A DNA stretch of 64,000 nucleotides from Terebella lapidaria (taxonomy: Eukaryota; Annelida; Polychaeta; Terebellida; Terebellidae), in NCBI GenBank assembly GCA_949152475.1, contig OX424562.1:36724657-36788656 (forward strand), in the 5' to 3' direction. The position numbers and the translations under genes are program-made. The notes beneath the pieces were generated by a model. It was not told where the DNA came from. It did no database searches and worked only from the letters and a program-made list of their open reading frames with translations. The first letter of the stretch is position 1. Every line of letters starts with the position of its first letter. Of the stretch, positions 20,285 through 34,209 are shown piece after piece.

Positions 20285-22375
20285 GACAGGCTCCCTTATA
20301 TTAGGACTGCTGCGGGTGACGAACCGGCCCCATTCCCGGTTTTTAGCAGTACATACAATAAATACGCCACTTCCTGTTGTCGTCCACGTTGGTGCTATGC
20401 ATAGAGCTCAGGACTTTGAATCCACAGACCCGGGTTCAACTCTCTCTCAAAACTTGTTTTTTCTCTCTAACTTACAGGATCATGTCTTTTATAGCATTAC
20501 TGCACAATTTGATACATGTACAATTTATTTAACAGCAACTAGATAATTTAAAAAAAAACAAACTATTCAAGTCTCTCTCAGAACGTTTTTTAGCTGGTTT
20601 ATAGACTTATTTTCAAGTTCATGACTTTATTTTGCCAAGTCCTAGCTCTTTGAGCGATTGCTTCATTACTTGGCAAAATAAATTTTGCCAAGTATGTTGG
20701 TCAGTCATCTTGTTTGTTTGTTTGTATGTTTGTCTGTCCGTCAGTTTGCACGATAGCGGGCGCAATTCTTATCGGATTTTCATGAAATTTTGACACAACA
20801 TGTGCAAGTATCTTCCTCATAAGCCTTTCGTTTCTGAAGGTCAAAGGTCAAAAATTGACGCCAAGGTCGTTCAAAAACCATAATATTAAAAATCGTAATA
20901 ACTCCAGTTATATTTCATCTGGAGTTTCGAGATTTCTTGCATCGATTACTATGGCCAATTCTGCATCTTTTGATGTATGGCCGACAGCTGTTGCATCAAA
21001 ATTGACGATTTTGACTCCAGGTTAAAAAGACGAGGGTCAGGAGTTTCTCTATCAAAAGTTTCATGCATTGCTGTGCAGTCAATTCTTTTCGGATTCTTAT
21101 GAAATTTTCACAGCATATGCACACCAAATGTCGGCATATTCCTGTTGTTTCTCAAGGTCAAAGTTCAAGAATTACCGCCAAGGTCATTGAAAAACCAAAA
21201 AATTAAAAATCGTCATAACTCCACTTTCATTCCACCTGCACTTCCAAAATTGTCCACCTATTTTACTATGGCCAATTCTGCATATTTTGATGTATGTCCG
21301 ACAGTGATTGAATCAAAATTGACGAATCAAACTCCAGGTGAAATACATGGGGGTCAGGAATTTCGGATCCAAAGTTTAACACATTGCTGTGCAGTCAATT
21401 CTTGTGTGATTTTGACGAGATTCTCACAGAATATGTGCACAAAACATCCGCATAACCCTGTTGATTTGGAACATCATAGCTCTAAAACTGTTGTCATGGT
21501 AACGGAAAAATCGTTACTTGACAAATCACATGAAAACCGTGATAGCATTGCTATACGAAATACACCACCTCACATTGCCTGCGACATAGAGCTTAGGACT
21601 TTAAATCCACAGACCCGTGTTCGAGTCTCTCTTGAAACTATTTTTTTTTATCGCTTGCTTACACGATCAAGTATTTAATTCCAAATAACAAAACAACGCA
21701 TTCATAATGTAGGTATTCAGCAAATAAATGTACCAGGAGTAATTTTCATAGTTTTCATGTCATCATACTTAACTATTTGTCGCTAAAAATATCACTTAAC
21801 AGTGTTTCATTGGTTCCATCATGATCGTGTCTTTTATGCATCATAGCGCATCCGTGTTAGCTCCATTCTATCAATAATACATACATCATTATATCGTTCC
21901 ATCTCGGTTGCGTAGTAATACAGTATATTATAAAAGTATCCAAATGCAGATCTCAAACAACATTTCTTTTGTTTTCTGACTCAGAGGTGTACAAGTGATA
22001 TAACGAAGCCTAAAACTCTTGTCTAAATACAATCTGTGGACAGCGACAGGCTCTTTTATATCAGAACTATCCTGGGTGACGAAACGGCGTAGAGATCAGC
22101 CCCATTCCCGGTTTTTAGCAGTAATTTGCCTTCAAGAACCTGTTACAATACAACACAACTTGATGCTGTCGGCCGCTTTGGTGCAGTGGGTAGAGCTCAG
22201 GACTCTGAATCCACAGACCCGGGTTCAAATCTCTCTTGAAATTATTTTATTTTTATTTTCAACTTACACAATCATGATCATGAATTTCGTTCTAAACAAC
22301 ATAACAACACAATTTAATAACTGTATCAAGCTAGTGTAAAAGCTAGTGTGTAGACTTCTTTTCCAGTTCATTACT
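20285..22375 (+). repeat. shortened A tail, B unit 2 and old-type spacer
   Basis: After a head at 20410 the marker (20632) leads to a palindrome (20668-20693) and three modules; the head at 21594 has the alternative B box GTTCGAGTC. The spacer 21,690-22,130 contains a diverged relative of the right half of segment b (gttgcgtagtaatacag, aaatgcagatctcaaac), showing B and A units share ancestry there too. The head at 22179 is the best preserved. Confidence 0.8.
22172..22250 (+). ncRNA. tRNA-Gln-like Pol III cassette, head type 2 (best-preserved example)
   Basis: TGGTGCAGTGG (22179) is a perfect A box and GTTCAAATC (22223) a B box; the loop gactCTGaatcc gives anticodon CTG, also Gln. Most type 2 heads instead read TGGTGCTGTGC, two A-box mismatches, but keep the B box. 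T-runs (TTTTTT or longer in many copies) lie 15-25 nt after the B box. Other type 2 and B-type heads lie near 11022, 12248, 13607, 14690, 15729, 17567, 18604, 20410, 21594, 23170 (truncated), 24786, 25883, 27047, 27670, 28740, 29836, 31009, 32348, 33446, 33968, 35204, 35777, 36842, 38048, 39379, 40448, 40942, 42022, 43068, 44140, 44699, 45792, 46888 and 47908 (truncated). Confidence 0.7.
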
Positions 22376-25300
22376 TTATTTTGCCAAGTCCTAGCTCTCT
22401 GAGCGATTGCTTCAGTTGTATGTTGCTCAGCGATCAAATATGTGTTCTGTCCGTCTGTTTGCACGATAGCGGGCGCAATCCTTGTCGGAATGACATGAAA
22501 TTTTCACAGAAGATGCGCATAAGACTCCTGCACAAGCCTATTGATTTTGAAGGTCATAGCTTAAAAACTGTTGTCTTGGCGACTGAAAAACCGTTACATA
22601 ACTATAACTATGGAGGCTGGAAAACCATAAAGTAACTGTTACATGGAATACACTTCTTCACACTGTCGGCAACGTTGGTGCAGTGGATAGAGCGTAAGAC
22701 TTTGAATCCAAAAACCCGTGTTCAACCCTCCCTCAAAACTCTAATCTCTTTTATCTCGAACTTACTTTTATACAGTCAGTTGCAGTGTTATTGCTAGTTT
22801 ATAATGCACCTTTTACATTTGGAATAGATTGAAAACTCGCCGAGATATCAAAGTAGAAAGAGCAGTGGGGTGAATCTGATTCTCAATCCGTTCACACGCC
22901 AATAAGCTGTAGAAACGATTACCCCCTGTGGACATGTCCCGTCCTAAATACACACGCTCGGTTGCATAGCAATACAGTATATCATATATGTACCCAGATG
23001 CAGACCTCAAACAACATTTCAGTGGTTTTCTAACTCAGTGATGTACAAGTGATATAACAAAGCCTAAAACTCTAGTCTAAATACAGTCTGTGTCAAGCGA
23101 CAGGCTCCCTTATATTAGTACTGCTGGGGGTGACGAGCCGGCAAAGGAACCGGCCTCTTTCCCATTCTCAGGACTTTGAATCCACAGACCCGGGTTCAAA
23201 TCTCTCTTGAAATTATTTTATTTTTATTTTCAACTTACACAATCATGATCATGAATTTCGTTCTAAACAACATAACAACACAATTTAATAACTGTATCAA
23301 GCTAGTGTAAAAGCTAGTGTATAGACTTCTTTTCCAGTTCATTACTTTATTTTGCCAAGTCCTAGCTCTCTCTGAGCGATTGCTTCAGTTGTATGTTGCT
23401 CAGCGATCAAATATGTGTTCTGTCCGTCTGTTCGCACGACAGCGGGCGCAATCCTTGTCGGAATGACATGAAATTTTCAAAGAAGATGCGCATAAGACTC
23501 CTGCAAAAGCCTTTTGATTTTGAAAGTCATAGCTTAAAAACTGTTGTCTTGGCGACTGAAAAACCGTTACATAACTATAACTATGGAGGCTGGAAAACCA
23601 TAAAGTAACTGTTACATGGAATACACTTCTTCACACTGTCGGCGACGTTGGTGCTGTGGATAGAGCGTAAGATTTTGAATCCAAAGACCCGTGTTCAATC
23701 CTCCCTCAAAACTCTAATCTCTTTTATCTCTAACTTAGTTTTTATACAGTCAGTTGCAGTGTTATTTCTAGTTTATAATGCACCTTTTACATTTGGAATA
23801 GATTGAAAACTCGCCGAGATATCAAAGTAGAAAGAGCAGTGGGGTGAATCTGATTCTCAATCCGTTCACACGCCAATAAGCTCTCAGAACGTTTTTTAGC
23901 TGGTTTATAGACATCTGTTTAAGTTCATTGACTTTATTTTGCCAAGTCCTAGCTCTTTGAGCGATTGCTTCAGTTGTATGTTGCTCAGCGATCAAATATG
24001 TGTTCTGTCCGTCTGTTTGCACGATAGCGGGCGCAATCCTTGTCTGAATGACATGAAATTTTCAAAGAAGATGCGCATAAGACTCCTGCACAAGCCTATT
24101 GATTTTGAAGGTCATAGCTTAAAAACTGTTGTCTTGGGGACTGAAAAACCGTTACATAACTATAACTATGGAGGCTGGAAAACCATAAAGTAACTGTTAC
24201 ATGGAATATACTTCTTCACATTGTCGGCAACGTTGGTGCACTGGATAGAGAGGAAGACTTTGAATCCAAAGACCCGTGTTCAACCCTCCCTCAAATCTTT
24301 TATCTCTAACTTACTTTTTATACAGTCAGTTGCAGTGTTATTTCTAGTTTATAATGCACCTTTTACATTTGGAATAAATTGAAAACTCGCCGAGATATCA
24401 AAGTAGAAAGAGCAGTGGGGTGAATCTGATTCTCAATCCGTTCACACGCCAATAAGCTGTAGAAACGATTACCCCCTGTGGACATGTCCCGTCCTAAATA
24501 CACACGCTCGGTTGCATAGCAATACAGTATATCATATATGTATCCAGATGCAGATCTCAAACAACATTTCAGTGGTTTTCTAACTCAGTGATGTACAAGT
24601 GATATAACAAAGCCTAAAACTCTAGTCTAAATACAGTCTGTGTCAAGCGACAGGCTCCCTTATATTAGGACTGCTGGCGATGACGAACCGGCAAAGGAAC
24701 GGGCCCCCTTCCCAGTTTTTAGCAGTACATACAATAAATACACCCCTTCACACTGTCGGCAACTTTGGTGCTGTGCATAGAGCTCAGGACTCTGAATCCA
24801 CAGACCCTGGGTTCAACTCCCTCTCAAAACTTGTTTTTTCTCTCCAACTTACAGCATCATGTCTTTTATAGCATAACTGCACAATTTAATACATGTACAA
24901 CTTACTTAACAGCAACTAGGTAATTTAAAAAAAAAACTATTCAAGTCTCTCTCAAAACGTTTTTTAGCTGGTTCATTTTAGACTTCTTTTCAAGTTCATT
25001 ACTTTATTTTGCCAAGTCCTAGCTCTTTGAGCGATTGCTTCAGTTGTATGTTGCTCAGCGATCAAATATGTGTTCTGTCTGTCTGTTCGCACGATAGCGG
25101 GCGCAATCCTTGTCGGAATGACATGAAATTTTCACAGAAGATGCGCATAAGACTCCTGCACAAGCCTATTGATTTTGAAGGTCATAGCTTAAAAACTGTT
25201 GTCTTGGCGACTGAAAAACCGTTACATAACTATAACTATGGAGGCTGGAAAACCATAAAGTAACTGTTACATGGAATACACTTCTTCACACTGTCGGCAA

Positions 25301-26058
25301 CGTTGGTGCAGTGGATAGAGCATAAGACTTTGAATCCAAAGACCCGTGTTCAACCCTCCCTCAAAACTCTAATCTGTTTTAACTCTAATTTACTTTTTAT
25401 ACAGTCGGTTGAAGTATTATTTCTAGTTTATAATGCACCTTTTACATTTGGAATAGATTGAAAACTCGCCGAGATATCAAAGTAGAAACAGCAGTGGGGT
25501 GAATCTGATTCTCAATCCGTTCACACGCCAATAAGCTGTAGAAGCGATTACCCCCTGTGAACATGTCCCGTCCTAAATAAACACGCTCGGTTGCATAGCA
25601 ATACAGTATATCATATATGTATCCAGATGCAGATCTCAAACAACATTTCAGTGGTTTTCTAACTCAGTGATGTACAAGTGATATAACAAAGCCTAAAACT
25701 CTAGTCTAAATACAGTCTGTGTCAAGCGACAGGCTCCCTTATATTAGGACTGCTGGGGGCGACGAACCGGCAAAGGAACCGGCCCCATTCCCGGTTTTTA
25801 GCAGTAATTTGCCATAGAGGAACTGTCACAATACAACACAACTTGATGCTGTCGGCCACTTTGGTGCTGTGCGTAGAGCTCAGGACTTTGAATCCACAGA
25901 CCCGGGTTCAAATCTCTCTTGAAATTATCTTATTTTTATTTTCAACTTACACAATCATGATCATGAATTTCGTTCTAAACAACATAACAACACAATTTAA
26001 TAACTGTATCAAGCTAGTGTAAAAGCTAGTGTATAGACTTCTTTTCCAGTTCATTACT
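22376..26058 (+). repeat. A units at 22376, 23350, 23934 and 25004, with two internal junctions
   Basis: Two units are recombinant. Near 23,160 the sequence jumps from the ccggcc motif before head 2 straight into the middle of a head (ctcaggactttg). Near 23,882 segment b stops after ccaataagct and continues with the tail sequence ctcagaacgttttttagc. These junctions shorten the spacing to 974 and 584 bp. Confidence 0.85.
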
Positions 26059-27876
26059 TTATTTTGCCAAGTCCTAGCTCTCTGAGCGATTGCTTCATTA
26101 CTTGGCAAAATAAATTTTGCCAAGTATGTTGGTCAGTCATCTTGTTTGTTTGTTTGTTTGTATGTTTGTCTGTCCGTCCGTTCGGACGATAGCGGGCGCA
26201 ATTCTTGTCGGATTTTCATGAAAATTTCACACAATATGCGCAAGGAGCATCCTCATAAGCCTTTCGTTTCTGAAGGTCAAAGGTCAAAAATTGACGTCAA
26301 GGTCGTTCAAAAACCAAAAAAATTAAAATCGTAATAAGTCCAGTTATATTTTATCTGGAGTTTCGAGATTTCTAGCATCCAATAATATAGCCAATTCTGC
26401 ATCTTTTGATGTATGGCCGACAGCTGTTGAATCAAAATTGACGATTTTGACTCCAGGTTAAAAAGACGGGGGTCAGGAGTTTCTGGATCAAAAGTTCCAC
26501 GCATTGCTGTGCAGTCAATTCTTGTCAGATTCTCATGAAATTTTGAACGCTTATTCACACAGGGTGTCGGCATAATCCTGTTGTTTTTCAAGGTCAAAGG
26601 TCATGAATTAACGCCAAGGTCATTGAAAAACCAAAAAAATTAAAATCGTCATAACTCCACTTTCATTCCACCTGCACTTTCAGAAATAATCACCTCGTTT
26701 ATTATGGCCAATTCCGCATCTTTTGGTGTATGACCGACAGCGATTGAATCAAAATTGACGATTTAAACTCCAAGTGAAATACATGGGGTTCAGGAATTTC
26801 GAATCCAAAGTTTGACACATTGCTGTGCAGTCGATTCTTGTGTGATTTTGACAAAACTGTCACAGAATATGTACACAGAACACCCGCATAATCCTATTGA
26901 TTTGGAACATCATAGTTCTAAAACTGTTGTCATGGAACAGAAAAACCGTTACTTAAACGTATCACATGAAAACCATGATAGCATTGCTATATGAAATGCA
27001 ACACCTTATGTTGCCCGCGACGTTAGTGCTGTGCATAGAGCTTAAGACTTTAAATCAACAGACCCGTGTTCGAGTCTCTCTTGAAACTATTTTTTTTTTA
27101 TCACTTACTTACACGATCATGATCATGTATTTAAGTCCAAATAACAAAACAACGCATTCGTAATGAACAATTCAGCAAATAAATGTAGCAGGAGTGATTT
27201 TCATAGTTTTCATGTCATCATAATTTATTATTTCTCGCTAAAAATATCATTTAACAGTGTCTCATTGGTTCCATTATGATCGGGTTTTTTTATGCATCAT
27301 AGCGCAACTGTGTTAGCTCCATTCTGTCATTAATACATATATCATTATATCGTTCCATCCTGAATATACTCACTCGGTTGCGTAGCAATACAGTATATCA
27401 TATATGTATCCAAATGCAGATCTGAAACAACATTTCGGTGGTTTTCTGACTCAGTGATGTACTAGTGATATAACAAAGCCTAAAACTCTACTCTTAATAC
27501 AGTCTGTGTCAAACGCCAGGCTACTTTATATCAGAACTATTGGGGGTGATCAACCGGCGGAGCAAACGGGCCCCATTCCCAGTTTTTAGCAGTAACTTGC
27601 CATAGAGGACCTGTTACAATACATACACCACTTGACGCTGTGGGCCAGGTTGGTGCTGTGCATAGAGCTCAGGACTTTCAATCCACGGACCCGGGTTCAA
27701 CTCTCTCTCAAAATTTTTTTTTTCTCTCTAACTTACAGGATCATGTCTTTTATAGCATAACTGCACAATTTAATACATGTACAACTTACTTAACAGCAAC
27801 TAGAAAAAACTATTCAAGTCTCTCTCAAAACGTTTTTTAGCTGGTTTATTATAGACTTCTTTTCAAGTTCATTACT
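26059..27876 (+). repeat. B unit 3 with old-type spacer
   Basis: Palindrome at 26100-26125, three modules, head near 27047 (actttaaatcaac, diverged), and a spacer at 27,150-27,620 with the diverged segment-b half. A further head at 27670 (actttcaatcc) precedes the next A unit. It is similar in layout to the block at 20,632-22,375. Confidence 0.82.
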
Positions 27877-30009
27877 TTATTTTGCCAAGTCCTAGCTCTT
27901 TGAGCGATTGCTTCAGTTGTATGTTGCTCAGCGATCAAATATGTGTTCTGTCCGTCTGTTCGCATGATAGCGGGCGCAATCCTTGTCGGAATGACATGAA
28001 ACTTTCAAAGAAGATGCGCATAAGACTCCTGCACAAGCCTATTGATTTTGAAGGTCATAGCTTAAAAACTGTTGTCTTGGCGACTGAAAAACCGTTACAT
28101 AACTATAACTATGGAGGCTGGAAAACCATAAAGTAACTGTTACATGGAATACACTTCTTCACACTGTCGGCAACGTTGGTGGAGTGGATAGAGCGTAAGA
28201 CTTTGAATCCAAAGACCCGTGTTCAACCCTCCCTCAAAACTCTCATCTCTTTTATCTCTAACTTAGTTTTTATACAGTCAGTTGCAGTGTTATTTCTAGT
28301 TTATAATGCACCTTTTACATTTGGAATAGATTGAAAACTCGCCGAGATATCAAAGTAGAAAGAGCAGTGGGGTGAATCTGATTCTCAATCCGTTCACACG
28401 CCAATAAGCTGTAGAAACGATTACCCCCTGTGGACATGTCCCGTCCTAAATACACACGCTCGGTTGCATAGCAATACAGTATATCATATATGTATCCAGA
28501 TGCAGATCTCAAACAACATTTCAGTGGTTTTCTAACTCAGTGATGTACAAGTGATATAACAAAGCCTAAAACTCTAGTCTAAATACAGTCTGTGTCAAGC
28601 CACAGGCTCCCTTATATTAGGACTGCTGAGGGTGACGAACCGGCAAAGGAACCGGCCCCATTCCCGGTTTTTAGCAATACATAAAATAAATACACCACTT
28701 CACACTGTCGGTCACGTTGGTGCTGTGCATAGAGTGTAGGACTTTGAATCCACAGACCCGGGTTCAACTCCCTCTCAAAACTTGTTTTTTCTCTCTAACT
28801 TACAGGATCATGTCTTTTATAGCATTACTGCACAATTTGATACATGTACAGTTTACTTAACAGCAGCTAGATAATTTTAAAAAAAGAACTATTCAAATCT
28901 CTCTCAAAACGTTTTTAGCTGGTTTATTATAGACTTCTTTTCAAGTTCATTACTTTATTTTGCCAAGTCCTAGCTCTCTGAGCGATTGCTTCAGTTGTAT
29001 GTTGCTCAGCGATCAAATATGTGTTCTGTCCGTCTGTTCGCACGATAGCGGGCGCAATCCTTGTCGGAATGACATGAAATTTTCAAAGAAGATGCGCATA
29101 AGACTCCTGCACAAGCCTATTGATTTTGAAGGTCATAGCTTAAAAACTGTTGTCTTGGCGACTGAAAAACCGTTACATAACTATAACTATGGAGGCTGGA
29201 AAACCATAAAGTAACTGCTACATGGAATACACTTCTTCACACTGTCGGCAACGTTGGTGCAGTGGATAGAGCGTAAGACTTTAAATCCAAAGACCCGTGT
29301 TCAACCCTCCCTCAAAACTCTAAACTCTTTTATCTCTAACTTAGTTTTTATAGAGTCAGTAGCAGTGTTATTTCTAGTTTATAATGCACCTTTTACATTT
29401 GGAATAGATTGAAAACTCGCCGAGATATAAAAGTAGAAAGAGCAGTGGGTTGAATCTGATTCTCAATCCGTTCACACGCCAATAAGCTGTAGAAACGATT
29501 ATCCCCTGTGGACATGTCCCGTCCTAAATACACACGCTCGGTTGCATAGCAATACAGTATATCATATATGTATCCAGATGCAGATCTCAAACAACATTTC
29601 AGTGGTTTTCTAGCTCAGTGATGTACAAGTGATATAACAAAGCCTAAAACTCTAGTCTGAATACAGTCTGTGTCAAGCGACAGGCTCCCTTATATTAGGA
29701 CTGCTGGGGGCGACGAACCGGCAAAGGAACCGGCCCCATTCCCGGTTTTTAGCAGTAATTTGCCATAGAGGAACTGTCACAATACAACACAACTTGATGC
29801 TGTCGGCCACTTTGGTGCTGTGCGTAGAGCTCAGGACTTTGAATCCACAGACCCGGGTTCAAATCTCTCTTGAAATTATCTTATTTTTATTTTCAACTTA
29901 CACAATCATGATCATGAATTTCGTTCTAAACAACATAACAACACAATTTAATAACTGTATCAAGCTAGTGTAAAAGCTAGTGTATAGACTTCTTTTCCAG
30001 TTCATTACT
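27877..30009 (+). repeat. A units at 27877 and 28955
   Basis: Two full A units. The second, with its flanks, matches the unit at 32,565 almost base for base at an offset of 3,610 bp, including shared rare variants (ccaaagacccgtgttc after actttaaatcc, and attatcccctgtgg), so the two are sister copies. Confidence 0.85.
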
Positions 30010-31486
30010 TTATTTTGCCAAGTCCTAGCTCTCTGAGCGATTGCTTCATTACTTGGCAAAATAAATTTTGCCAAGTATGTTGGTCAGTCATCTTGTTTGT
30101 TTGTTTGTTTGTTTGTTTGTTTGTATGTTTGTCTGTCCGTCAGTTTGCACGATAGCGGGCGCAATTCTTGTCGCATTTTCATGAAATTTCCACACAATAT
30201 GCGCAAAAAGCATCCTCATAAGCCTTTCGTTTCTGAAGGTCAAAGGTCAAAAATTGACGTCAAGGTCGTTCAAAAACCAAAAAAATAAAAATCGTAATAA
30301 CTCCAGTTATATTCTATCTGGATTTTCGAGATTTCTTGCATCGATTACTATGGCCAATTCTGCATCTTTTGATGTATGGCCGACAGCTGTTGCATCAAAA
30401 TTGACGATTTTGACTCCGGGTTAAAAAGACGGGGGTCAGGAGTTTCTGGATCAAAAGTTTCATGCATTGCTGTGCAGTCAATTTTTGTCGGATTCTTATG
30501 AAATTTTGACAGCATATGCACACAGTATAACGGCACATTCCTGTTGTTTCTCAAGGTCAAAGGTCAAGAATTAACGCCAAGGTCATTGAAAAACCACAAA
30601 ATTAAAAATCGTCATAACTCCACTCTCATTCCACCTGCACTTCCAAAAGTGTTCACGTCTTTTATTATGGCCAATTCTGCATCTTTTGATGTATGACCGA
30701 CAGCGGTTGAATCAAAATTGACGATTTAAACTCCAGGTGAAATACATGGGGGTCAGGAAGTTCGGATCCAAAGTTTAACACATTGCTGTGCAGTCGATTC
30801 TTGTGTGATTTTGACGAAATTCTCACATAATATGTGCACGGAATGTCCGCATAACCCTTTTGATTTGGAACATCATAGCTCTGAAACTGTTGTCACGGCA
30901 ACAGAAAATCGTTACTGAAAAGCATTACATGAAAACGATAATAGCATTGCTATATGAAACACTCCGCTTCACATCGCCAGCCACGTTAGTGCTGAGCGTA
31001 GAGCGTAAGACTTTGAATCCACAGACCCGGGTTCGATACTATCTCAAAACTATTTTTTTTCTCCGTTAAAAGATCATGTATTCAATTCCAAACAACGAAA
31101 CAACACATTCGTAGTGTACAAAATCAGCAAATAAATGTAGCACGAGTAATCTTTATCGTTATTATGTCATCATACTTAATTATTTCTCACTATGAATTCC
31201 TTAAAGTCATTTAACAGTGTCTCATTGGTTCCATTATGATCGTGTCCTTCATGCATCATAATGCATCTGTGTTAAGTCCATTCTGGCATGATTTGTATTC
31301 ACCGAGTGTCTCTATTCGTTTTGTTCACTTGTTGTCATTGTAATTTTTCATCTGTAACTTACAAGATCATGATCATGCTTTCAATTCTGAAGAATGTAGC
31401 AGCACAATTTAATATTATTACAGTATTATGATGCTAGGGTTTATAGATCAAAGCTGGTTTATAGACTTCTCTTCAAGTTCATTACT
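30010..31486 (+). repeat. B unit 4 plus spacer
   Basis: Nearly the same as 11,264-12,724, including the headless spacer and the lead-in attacagtattatgatgc before the next A unit. The (GTTT)n run is longer here. Palindrome at 30051-30076. Confidence 0.85.
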
Positions 31487-33619
31487 TTATTTTGCCAAGT
31501 CCTAGCTCTTTGAGCGATTGCTTCAGTTGTATGTTGCTCAGCGATCAAATATGTGTTCTGTCCGTCTCTTCGCACGATAGCGGGCGCAATCCTTGTCGGA
31601 ATGACATGAAATTTTCAAAGAAGATGCGCATAAGACGCCTGCACAAGCCTTTTGATTTTGAAGGTCACAGCTTAAAAACTGTTGTCTTGGCGACTGAAAA
31701 ACCGTTACATAACTATAACTATGGAGGCTGGAAAACCATAAAGTAACTATTACATGGAATACACTTCTTCACACTGTCGGCAACGTTGGTGCAGTGGATA
31801 GAGCGTAAGACTTTGAATCCAAAGACCCGTGTTCAACCCTCCCTCAAAACTCTAATCTCTTTTATCTCTAACTTACTTTTTATACAGTCAGTTGCAGTGT
31901 TATTTCTAGTTTATAATGCACCTTTTACATTTGGAATAGATTGAAAACTCGCCGAGATATCAAAGTAGAAAGAGCAGTGGGGTGAATCTGATTCTCAATC
32001 CGTTCACACGCCAATAAGCTGTAGAAACGATTACCCCCTGTGGACATGTCCCGTCCTAAATACACACGCTCGGTTGCATAGCAATACAGTATTTCATATA
32101 TGTATCCAGATGCAGATCTCAAACAACATTTCAGTGGTTTTCTAACTCAGTGATGTACAAGTGATATGACAAAGCCTAAAACTCTTGTCTAAATACAGTC
32201 TGTGTCAAGCGACAGGCTCCCTTATATTAGGACTGCTGGGGGTCACGAACCGGCAAAGGAACCGGCCCCATTCCCGGTTTTTAGCAGTACATACAATAAA
32301 TACACCACTTCACACTGTCGACAACTTTGGTGCTGTGCATAGAGCTCAGGACTCTGAATCCACAGACCCCGGGTTCAACTCCCTCTCAAAACTTGTTTTT
32401 TCTCTCCAACTTACAGGATCATGTCTTTTATAGCATAACTGCACAACTTGATACATGTACAACTTACTTAACAGCAACTAGATAATTTAAAAAAAAAACT
32501 ATTCAAATCTCTATCAAAACGTTTTTAGCTGGTTTATTATAGACTTCTTTTCAAGTTCATTACTTTATTTTGCCAAGTCCTAGCTCTCTGAGCGATTGCT
32601 TCAGTTGTATGTTGCTCAGCGATCAAATATGTGTTCTGTCCGTCTGTTCGCACGATAGCGGGCGCAATCCTTGTCGGAATGACATGAAATTTTCAAAGAA
32701 GATGCGCATAAGACTCCTGCACAAGCCTATTGATTTTGAAGGTCATAGCTTAAAAACTGTTGTCTTGGCGACTGAAAAACCGTTACATAACTATAACTAT
32801 GGAGGCTGGAAAACCATAAAGTAACTGCTACATGGAATACACTTCTTCACACTGTCGGCAACGTTGGTGCAGTGGATAGAGCGTAAGACTTTAAATCCAA
32901 AGACCCGTGTTCAACCCTCCCTCAAAACTCTAAACTCTTTTATCTCTAACTTAGTTTTTATAGAGTCAGTAGCAGTGTTATTTCTAGTTTATAATGCACC
33001 TTTTACATTTGGAATAGATTGAAAACTCGCCGAGATATAAAAGTAGAAAGAGCAGTGGGTTGAATCTGATTCTCAATCCGTTCACACGCCAATAAGCTGT
33101 AGAAACGATTATCCCCTGTGGACATGTCCCGTCCTAAATACACACGCTCGGTTGCATAGCAATACAGTATATCATATATGTATCCAGATGCAGATCTCAA
33201 ACAACATTTCAGTGGTTTTCTAGCTCAGTGATGTACAAGTGATATAACAAAGCCTAAAACTCTAGTCTGAATACAGTCTGTGTCAAGCGACAGGCTCCCT
33301 TATATTAGGACTGCTGGGGCTGACGAACCGGCAAAGGAACCGGCCCCATTCCCGGTTTTTAGCAGTAATTTGCCATAGAGGAACTGTCACAATACAACAC
33401 AACTTGACGCTGTCGGCCACTTTGGTGCTGTGCGTAGAGCTCAGGACTTTGAATCCACAGACCCGGTTTCAAATCTCTCTTGAAATTATTTTCTTTTTAT
33501 TTTCAACTTACACAATCATGATCATGAATTTCGTTCTAAACAACATAACAACACAATTTAATAACTGTATCAAGCTAGTGTAAAAGCTAGTGTATAGACT
33601 TCTTTTCCAGTTCATTACT
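31487..33619 (+). repeat. A units at 31487 and 32565
   Basis: Two full A units, 1,078 bp apart; the second is the sister of 28,955. Both heads and segment b are intact in each. Confidence 0.85.
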
Positions 33620-34209
33620 TTATTTTGCCAAGTCCTAGCTCTCTGAGCGATTGCTTCATTACTTGGCAAAATAAATTTTGCCAAGTATGTTGGTCAGTCA
33701 TCTTGTTTGTATGTTTGTCTGTCCGTCAGTTTGCACGATAGCGGCCGCAATCCTGGTCTGAATGACATCAAATTTACACATAAGATGCGCATAAGACTCC
33801 ATCATGAGCCTATTGAATTTGAAGATCATAGCTCAAAAACTGTTGTCTTGGCGACCAAAAAACTGTTACATTGCTTATATCTATGGAGGTTGGAAAACCC
33901 TACAGGAATTGTTACATGGGATACACCTCCTCCAACTGCCAGCGACGTTAGTGCTGTGCATAGAGCGTATGACTCTCAATCCACAGACCCGGGTTCAAGT
34001 CTCTCTTGAAACTATTTTTTTTTATTTTTAACTTACAGAATCATGATCTTGCATTTAATTATAAACAACATAACAACACAATTTAGTAAATGTACAATTT
34101 AGTTAACGACAAATAAATAATTGAAAAAAAAATATATTACAGTATTATGGTGCAGGGGTTTATAGACCAAAGCTAGTTTATAGACTTCTCTTCAAGATCT
34201 TTAACTTTA
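33620..34209 (+). repeat. short B unit (one module), copy 1
   Basis: Palindrome (33661-33686) followed by a single module with its own variants (gcggccgcaatcctgg, catcatgagcc), a head at 33968 and a T9 run. It joins the features of B (palindrome) and A (one module), so it looks like an intermediate. The sister copy is at 44,348-44,930. Confidence 0.82.
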
